From Clostridiales bacterium (lineage in GTDB: Bacteria; Bacillota; Clostridia; Saccharofermentanales; UBA5734), in NCBI GenBank assembly GCA_007135995.1, contig SLHU01000013.1, positions 1 through 10,361 on the forward strand: DNA of 10,361 nt, read 5' to 3'. Below, piece by piece: positions 6,232 through 10,361 of this stretch (position 1 is the first letter of the stretch; every line of letters starts with the position of its first letter). A program made the translations under genes and the position numbers. Under the pieces are notes generated by a model that had not been told where the DNA came from, searched no databases, and worked only from the letters and a program-made list of their open reading frames with translations.

Positions 6232-8079
6232 TTAATGATGATGCTCCGGCTCTTGATTCTCTGTTTTTGTGCCAACCGTACTATATGATAAAGCCTTCTG
6301 GCCAGAAACAACATGGATCAGGTCGTTCAGCCTCAAAATGACATCTCTTTTACGCTTCAGGTTAACAGGAATAGTATCCGTCAGCGATTCAATAAAATAA
6401 TCTAGTGCGTGTAAAATATTTGTTTCATCAAGGCGAATCATTATTTCGCCTGGCCGGTAATTGCTGGAAAAAAAAGCGGATGCATATTTCTTATAGCTGA
6501 TATTGACTTTTACGTCATTGAGACCTGGCAGGTCAGGCACAAACATAATATGGAACTGATCATTCTTTTCAAGTTGTTCAATCAAGGATTGAAGCAAGGC
6601 AATTGTCTGCCTGCTTGTAAGTACAATGGGTTTTTTCATGAATAATTCACTATTCATTAAGGTTGCCCTTTTTTCCCTGGCAATGGTATCCAGCAGCTGC
6701 ACAGGATAAAACTGAATGGTTGTTTCATTGTATTGCTGCTGCTGGTTTAACCGGATATATTCATTGAGCATTGGCAGGAAGCTGCCCTGATCAGACAGCT
6801 CATAGAGCGCAGGCGCAATTTCTTTGCATATTGCCGGCGGCAGCATGAAGATGCTTAACTGATCGCGTATAGAATAATGTGCCCCGCTTTTTTGAAGATA
6901 ATGCCTGGCGTCTTCAAAAAGTCTGGCAGCAAACGACTTCTGATATAAAACAAACAGCTGTCTGGATTCATCAAGCTTTGCTTTGAATACTAACTGATGT
7001 GTTGCAATAATTTCGGCATCATCGCAGACCATCGTCAGATATTGATCAGTCTGAAAATGATGGGTTTCAGGGCTGCTGCCAGTTTGAATGTTGCTGACTA
7101 AGGCTAACTCATCCTCTATGATAAACTGTGTGTTCTTCAACTTTTTTTCGGTGTAGTGGGGCATATAGTAGGACTGGATCTGCCCGGAGAGGTGAAGCGG
7201 CATCCAGTACTGAAGCATTTGCAACATTTCATTCAACTCACGATTCACAACATGGATAATGGTTATAAGATGACCGCACTTGATGATTTCCATAAGCAGG
7301 TTTGCCCAGATGAACGTAAAAGAGCGATCATTCAGCAGCCAGTCCATGGGTTCTTCTGAATAAAGGAAAACTTTTTTGGGCTCAGGCTGGCGAAGGAGAT
7401 GATACAAAAAATGAAGGACAGCTTTGCGCCTGCCCGTGTGCCCCTTATACTTGTGAACATGGGCAGCTTGTGCGGCAACAGTTGGATTCATCATATCATC
7501 AGCGAAGGGTTTTTTAGCGGGATTGTCAATGGATTTGCAGCTGGCCTGCTTTTTTTGCTGCATAAGCGCTTCATGGCGCTGTTTTCTCTCAGATGTGATT
7601 GTTTTCAGCGTTTGATTGAACTGGCTGATAAACGCCTTGTTGGCTGCGATTTCCGGATCAGGCTTATTGCTCGCCAGGCTGCCCGGCGGCGCAGACAGGA
7701 TTTTTGAGATGCCGGCTATCAGCTGTTCAGATCTTGATAAATGGGAAATCCGTTTTGAATCATCAAGCGGCGCAGGCATCTGACCAGATACAAACCATTC
7801 CGTCAGCAGCTGAATTCTCTGATCTTCACTGGTCTTTGAACTGTTATCTGAATTGATCAGCAGCAATTGATCAAGCACTTCCTGCTGATACAGATACCCG
7901 TGATATCTGGTGAAATAATGGGCCAGTGCCGGCAAATGAGGAGAACTGACGGATACACGTCTTTGGCCAGATTTCCATCGGCTGATTAATGACGCATCGA
8001 CATTGACTGCGCGGGCAAGCTGGCTGTTGCTGATCTTAAACAGTTCCATGAGTAATCGCAGTTTTTCCGGGAAATACAT
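6232..8079 (-). CDS. Large XRE-type helix-turn-helix regulator with an uncharacterised long C-terminal region
   Basis: The 615-residue product opens with a Cro/C1-type helix-turn-helix (about residues 5-43: KLRLLMELFKISNSQLARAV, then SLISRWKSGQRRVS), so it should bind DNA. A polar linker with many K and Q residues covers about 140-205. A conserved-looking block follows, with GHTGRRKAVLHFL (213-225), YSEEPMDWL (240-248), IIHVVNRELNEM and WMPLHLSGQIQSYYMP (292-307). I associate this arrangement with uncharacterised XRE proteins of anaerobic Firmicutes, but no function for the C-terminal region is known to me. No transmembrane segment or signal peptide is evident. The start was set at ATG 8079 because GAGGTG (8089-8084) is well placed before it; the ATG at 8091 and TTG at 8094 lack such a site. 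The gene is the first of a pair with the mutarotase and has its own promoter. The protein ends with three histidines. Confidence 0.8.
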   Translation of the reverse strand: MYFPEKLRLLMELFKISNSQLARAVNVDASLISRWKSGQRRVSVSSPHLPALAHYFTRYHGYLYQQEVLDQLLLINSDNSSKTSEDQRIQLLTEWFVSGQMPAPLDDSKRISHLSRSEQLIAGISKILSAPPGSLASNKPDPEIAANKAFISQFNQTLKTITSERKQRHEALMQQKKQASCKSIDNPAKKPFADDMMNPTVAAQAAHVHKYKGHTGRRKAVLHFLYHLLRQPEPKKVFLYSEEPMDWLLNDRSFTFIWANLLMEIIKCGHLITIIHVVNRELNEMLQMLQYWMPLHLSGQIQSYYMPHYTEKKLKNTQFIIEDELALVSNIQTGSSPETHHFQTDQYLTMVCDDAEIIATHQLVFKAKLDESRQLFVLYQKSFAARLFEDARHYLQKSGAHYSIRDQLSIFMLPPAICKEIAPALYELSDQGSFLPMLNEYIRLNQQQQYNETTIQFYPVQLLDTIAREKRATLMNSELFMKKPIVLTSRQTIALLQSLIEQLEKNDQFHIMFVPDLPGLNDVKVNISYKKYASAFFSSNYRPGEIMIRLDETNILHALDYFIESLTDTIPVNLKRKRDVILRLNDLIHVVSGQKALSYSTVGTKTENQEPEHHH

Positions 8080-8108
8080 CTTCCACCTCATCAATCGCTG
8101 TTTTTAAG

Positions 8109-8138
8109 ATTATGACATTGGTCGTCATGCCATGTCAA
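8109..8138 (-). promoter_or_regulatory. Sigma-A promoter of the XRE gene, overlapped by operator-like inverted repeats
   Basis: On the minus strand a perfect TTGACA (8138-8133) is followed after 18 bp by CATAAT (8114-8109, five of six). The transcript would begin near 8102, giving a leader of about 23 bases before ATG 8079. Two dyads lie on the promoter: TGACAT (8113-8118) with ATGTCA (8132-8137), and ATGAC (8112-8116) with GTCAT (8124-8128). A regulator bound here would cover both boxes. Autoregulation by the XRE protein is a reasonable inference but is not shown by the sequence. Confidence 0.65.
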
Positions 8139-8223
8139 CAAATGTTGCTCTCTTCAGAGGTCATAAGACATACAGAATACTGATATATCCGACATAATAT
8201 ACGAGCGGGCGGATGATGCGTCA

Positions 8224-8270
8224 TGCAGACATAAAAGTCCGGAAATGAATCCGGATTTCATATGTCTGCA
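8224..8270. other. Long imperfect hairpin between the CoA-disulfide reductase gene and the XRE gene
   Basis: Outer arms TGCAGACATA (8224-8233) and TATGTCTGCA (8261-8270) are perfect. The stem continues as AAA/TTT and TCCGGA/TCCGGA (8238-8243 with 8250-8255), with one bulged G and a two-base CA bulge, closing on the six-base loop AATGAA. About 19 pairs form in 47 bases. It lies roughly 100 bp after the reductase stop and 85 bp before the XRE promoter. No T-run follows on either strand, so it is not a standard terminator, although it may end or protect the reductase mRNA. The rest of the 277-bp spacer (8095-8371) holds no gene that I can support. Confidence 0.6.
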
Positions 8271-8371
8271 CAACTAAACGATCCTGGCAGTCTTGATTCA
8301 AATGCCAGCTGCCTGACGGGTCGCCTTGCTTCTAATCTGGCCTGCAGGGCAGTTCAGATGAAATTGTCAGC

Positions 8372-10012
8372 TTATTTGATTTTATTCTGGCAGCAATAGT
8401 GTTTGTGCCCGCCTGAAAGATTGTGAGCGCGATAGCCTCTGCTGAGTAAAATATTCTGTACTGCATTCCCCGTTGTCCCCTTATTACAGTAGGTCACATA
8501 TGTCTTGTTTTTGGGTAAATGAGCAAGTTGAGCCCTTATATTGGCATGCGGTATATTGACCGCATGCTCTACATGCCCTTTATCATACTGTTCGGCTGTT
8601 CTTGTATCGATAATGACGATATCTCTGGCTGAGGGCAGTTCATCAGATTTAATCAATGATCTGCCTCGATTCAAGGCATTATCCATAATCATACCCGTAT
8701 AGATGACCGGGTCTCTGGTCGTTGAGTAGGGTGGTGCGTAAGCAAGATCGAGGTCAGCAAGATCTGCCGCAGATGCTTTATAGTAAAGCGCTGTTGACAG
8801 CACATCAATTCTTTTATCAACACCATCATAGCCAATGATCTGAGCCCCCAGAAGCCTGCCGGTTCCTTTATCTGCCACTGCTTTTATAATCATTTCCCGA
8901 CCGCCCATATAAGCTGGACGGTCAGGTTTTGTGTTATGTATAGATACAGGTTCATAGCCTTTCGCCTTTGCCTCATTTTCAGTCATTCCGGTTTGAGCAA
9001 CGGTCAGGTCAAACAACCTGAAAATACCAGTACCCGATATACCTTTGAACTGAAGTGAACCGCCTGTTATGACATCCCCTGCTACACGCCCTGTTTTATT
9101 GGCTGTTGAACCAAGCGGGCGGTACAAAGGTTGTCCGTCTATAAACGAGAAGGTTTCACAGCAGTCGCCGCAGGCAAATATATTACTGATGCTGGTTCTC
9201 ATATACGTGTCTGTTTTTATGCCGCCTGTGGTGCCCAGCTCAATACCTGCTTTCCTGGCAAGTGATATTTCAGGTCTGATTCCAACAGCTGTAAGCACCA
9301 GCTCTGTATGAACCGGTTCATGGTGTTTCATGTGAACCGTGTCAACCTTCGCGTTCCCCGTCAATTTAGTTACTTCTGCCCCTGTTACCCATTGTATGTT
9401 TTTTGTATCAAGGTATTGTTCAACATAGCGTGACATATCAGGATCCAGGCTGGGATTCAGGTGCGGCATTTTCTCAAGAATTGTAACATTCAGTCCTTTG
9501 CGGCTGAAGCTTTCAGCCATCTCCAGACCAATGAAACCACTGCCGATAATTGTCGCGTGCTGAACCGGATGCTGCTGCATATATGACTCAATCTGTTTTG
9601 TATCTCCAGGATTTCTAAGGGTGAAGACATTAGCAGCATCAGCGCCTTCCAGCGGCAGTTTAACGGCCGCCGCACCGGTTGCCAGTACCAGATAATCGTA
9701 GTAATCATCAAAGACGGTATGATCCTCCATCCGCCTGACTGTTATTTTGTTCTCATCTGGAAAAATCTGGGTGACTTCATGCCGGATACAAACATCAACC
9801 TCATATTTTTCTTTGAAAAATTGAGGATCACGCGGGATGATCTGACTAAAAGATGTCATTTCTCCGGCCAGGAAATATGGCATGCCGCAGCCCGAATATG
9901 ATATAAACTGATCACGATCGTACAATGTAATGTCAGCATCTTCGTTATTTCTCCGTGCCTTCGCTGCTGCGGATGTGCCGGCAGCAACTGCGCCAATGAC
10001 AATTATTTTCAT
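8372..10012 (-). CDS. cdr: CoA-disulfide reductase / persulfide reductase with C-terminal rhodanese domain (CoADR-RHD)
   Basis: An FAD- and NAD(P)H-dependent single-cysteine reductase that reduces CoA disulfide or CoA persulfide/polysulfide, helping low-molecular-weight thiol balance. The 546 residues start with the FAD fold IIVIGAVAAGTSAAAKARR (3-21) and the redox motif YSGCGMPY with C42. A second dinucleotide fold for NAD(P)H follows (IIGSGFIGLEMAE). After it come the FAD-binding IFACGDCCE and the C-terminal interface YAPPYSTTRDPV. A rhodanese domain fills the last ~100 residues (IIDTRTAEQYDKGHVEHAVN), with active-site loop CNKGTTG and C509. Both catalytic cysteines are present, as in CoADR-RHD enzymes, so the two sites can hand sulfur between them. 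Two extra adjacent cysteines (C540, C541) near the C-terminus are unusual. The start at 10012 is chosen for AGGTGA (10023-10018) just upstream; a longer form from 10066 has no such site. Confidence 0.94.
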   Translation of the reverse strand: MKIIVIGAVAAGTSAAAKARRNNEDADITLYDRDQFISYSGCGMPYFLAGEMTSFSQIIPRDPQFFKEKYEVDVCIRHEVTQIFPDENKITVRRMEDHTVFDDYYDYLVLATGAAAVKLPLEGADAANVFTLRNPGDTKQIESYMQQHPVQHATIIGSGFIGLEMAESFSRKGLNVTILEKMPHLNPSLDPDMSRYVEQYLDTKNIQWVTGAEVTKLTGNAKVDTVHMKHHEPVHTELVLTAVGIRPEISLARKAGIELGTTGGIKTDTYMRTSISNIFACGDCCETFSFIDGQPLYRPLGSTANKTGRVAGDVITGGSLQFKGISGTGIFRLFDLTVAQTGMTENEAKAKGYEPVSIHNTKPDRPAYMGGREMIIKAVADKGTGRLLGAQIIGYDGVDKRIDVLSTALYYKASAADLADLDLAYAPPYSTTRDPVIYTGMIMDNALNRGRSLIKSDELPSARDIVIIDTRTAEQYDKGHVEHAVNIPHANIRAQLAHLPKNKTYVTYCNKGTTGNAVQNILLSRGYRAHNLSGGHKHYCCQNKIK

Positions 10013-10049
10013 TTGAATCACCTGCCTTATATTGTTTATCATCATATAG

Positions 10050-10061
10050 AAATCATGATTT
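10050..10061. promoter_or_regulatory. 12-bp perfect palindrome upstream of cdr, candidate operator
   Basis: AAATCATGATTT is self-complementary and lies about 40 bp upstream of the cdr start codon. A TTGAAA lies directly beside it on the minus strand and could be a -35 box, but no well-spaced -10 box is clear. The position suits a transcription factor site controlling cdr. I cannot match it to a named regulator. Confidence 0.35.
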
Positions 10062-10361
10062 TTCAATCATATTTATGTAAAATAAGCTAATCTTCCTGTC
10101 ATCATCACTTTTTTTGGCTGCGGGATCCCTTCCCTTGCCCGGACGCAGGCCAGGCGCTTTTTCAAACGCTGCATCTGTATATCAAGCGGACTGATATTGA
10201 TCATGATCGGCATGATCAATATATTCAGCGCGATTGCTCTGATATTACGCTGATCAAAGACACCTGTCATGATTAGCGCCTGATGTCATATTCAGTTGTG
10301 AAAACATGGCAAAACTGCTATGATTGGTCTGATTGCACACGTTATTTTACCTGGTATGGAT
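10062..10361. other. Region upstream of cdr: no supported gene; contains a perfect 12-bp hairpin
   Basis: A minus-strand frame at 10270-10073 encodes 65 residues ending 60 bp before cdr. It has no ribosome binding site, has in-frame stops just upstream, and resembles nothing I know, so I do not call it a gene. Its sequence is crossed by a perfect inverted repeat: ATATTGATCATG (10194-10205) with CATGATCAATAT (10211-10222), five-base loop. A plus-strand frame opening at 10283 runs off the right edge after 26 codons and also lacks a ribosome binding site. Nothing else is recognisable. Confidence 0.5.

Noticed and set aside
5778..6341. 187-codon plus-strand open frame opposite the mutarotase gene
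   Set aside because: It is antisense to rhaM and the end of the XRE gene, which both have clear family motifs or a good start. It begins within the hairpin spacer, has no ribosome binding site, and its product is cysteine-rich low-similarity text.
7399..7707. 102-codon plus-strand open frame within the XRE gene
   Set aside because: It is fully inside the opposite strand of the 615-residue protein and lacks a recognisable product or ribosome binding site.
10073..10270. 65-codon minus-strand open frame just upstream of cdr
   Set aside because: It has no ribosome binding site, has stops just upstream in frame, runs through a perfect 12-bp hairpin, and its product is unrecognised.
10283..10361. 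Plus-strand frame opening at 10283 and running off the edge (26 codons, rich in W and C)
   Set aside because: No ribosome binding site and too short to judge; more sequence to the right is required to decide.

Overview
The window reads as chromosomal DNA of a low-to-mid GC Bacillota (Firmicutes) bacterium, possibly Clostridia-like. The reasons are strong AGGAGG/GAGGTG-type ribosome binding sites, an EF-G paralogue, a CrtN-type carotenoid desaturase, a CoA-disulfide reductase fused to rhodanese, and a large XRE-type regulator of a kind I associate with anaerobic Firmicutes. The taxon is an inference from gene content, not a measured assignment. I see no rRNA, tRNA, CRISPR array, insertion sequence, integrase or phage gene.

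Left half, plus strand. The C-terminal part of an elongation factor G-like protein (3-1157) enters from the left edge and is followed by the only classical intrinsic terminator I can find (1309-1337). Then come a class II CPD photolyase (1494-2921), a DUF523/TudS-type Fe-S desulfurase-like protein with an unrecognised 180-residue C-terminal extension (3025-4053), and a phytoene/diapophytoene desaturase family protein (4239-5750). The last three lie in a row on one strand. They can be read as a light-stress or photodamage cluster: repair of UV dimers, processing of a thio-base, and a photoprotective pigment. That reading is an inference from adjacency.

Right half, minus strand. Read in the direction of transcription there is a CoA-disulfide reductase with a C-terminal rhodanese domain (10012-8372). 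A 277-bp spacer with a large hairpin follows, then an XRE-domain protein of 615 residues (8079-6232), and 19 bp further on an L-rhamnose mutarotase (6209-5886). The XRE gene has a good sigma-A promoter overlapped by inverted repeats that could be an operator. The mutarotase has no other rhamnose gene near it. It converges on the desaturase gene, and a perfect 15-bp inverted repeat sits between the two stops.

Small-scale structure. Two tandem repeats lie at gene ends. One is an 18-bp unit just after the photolyase stop. The other is a 40-bp duplication that runs through the desaturase stop codon and appears to have replaced its original C-terminus. Three strong hairpins (5796-5838, 8224-8270, 10194-10222) have no U-tract and so are not ordinary terminators.
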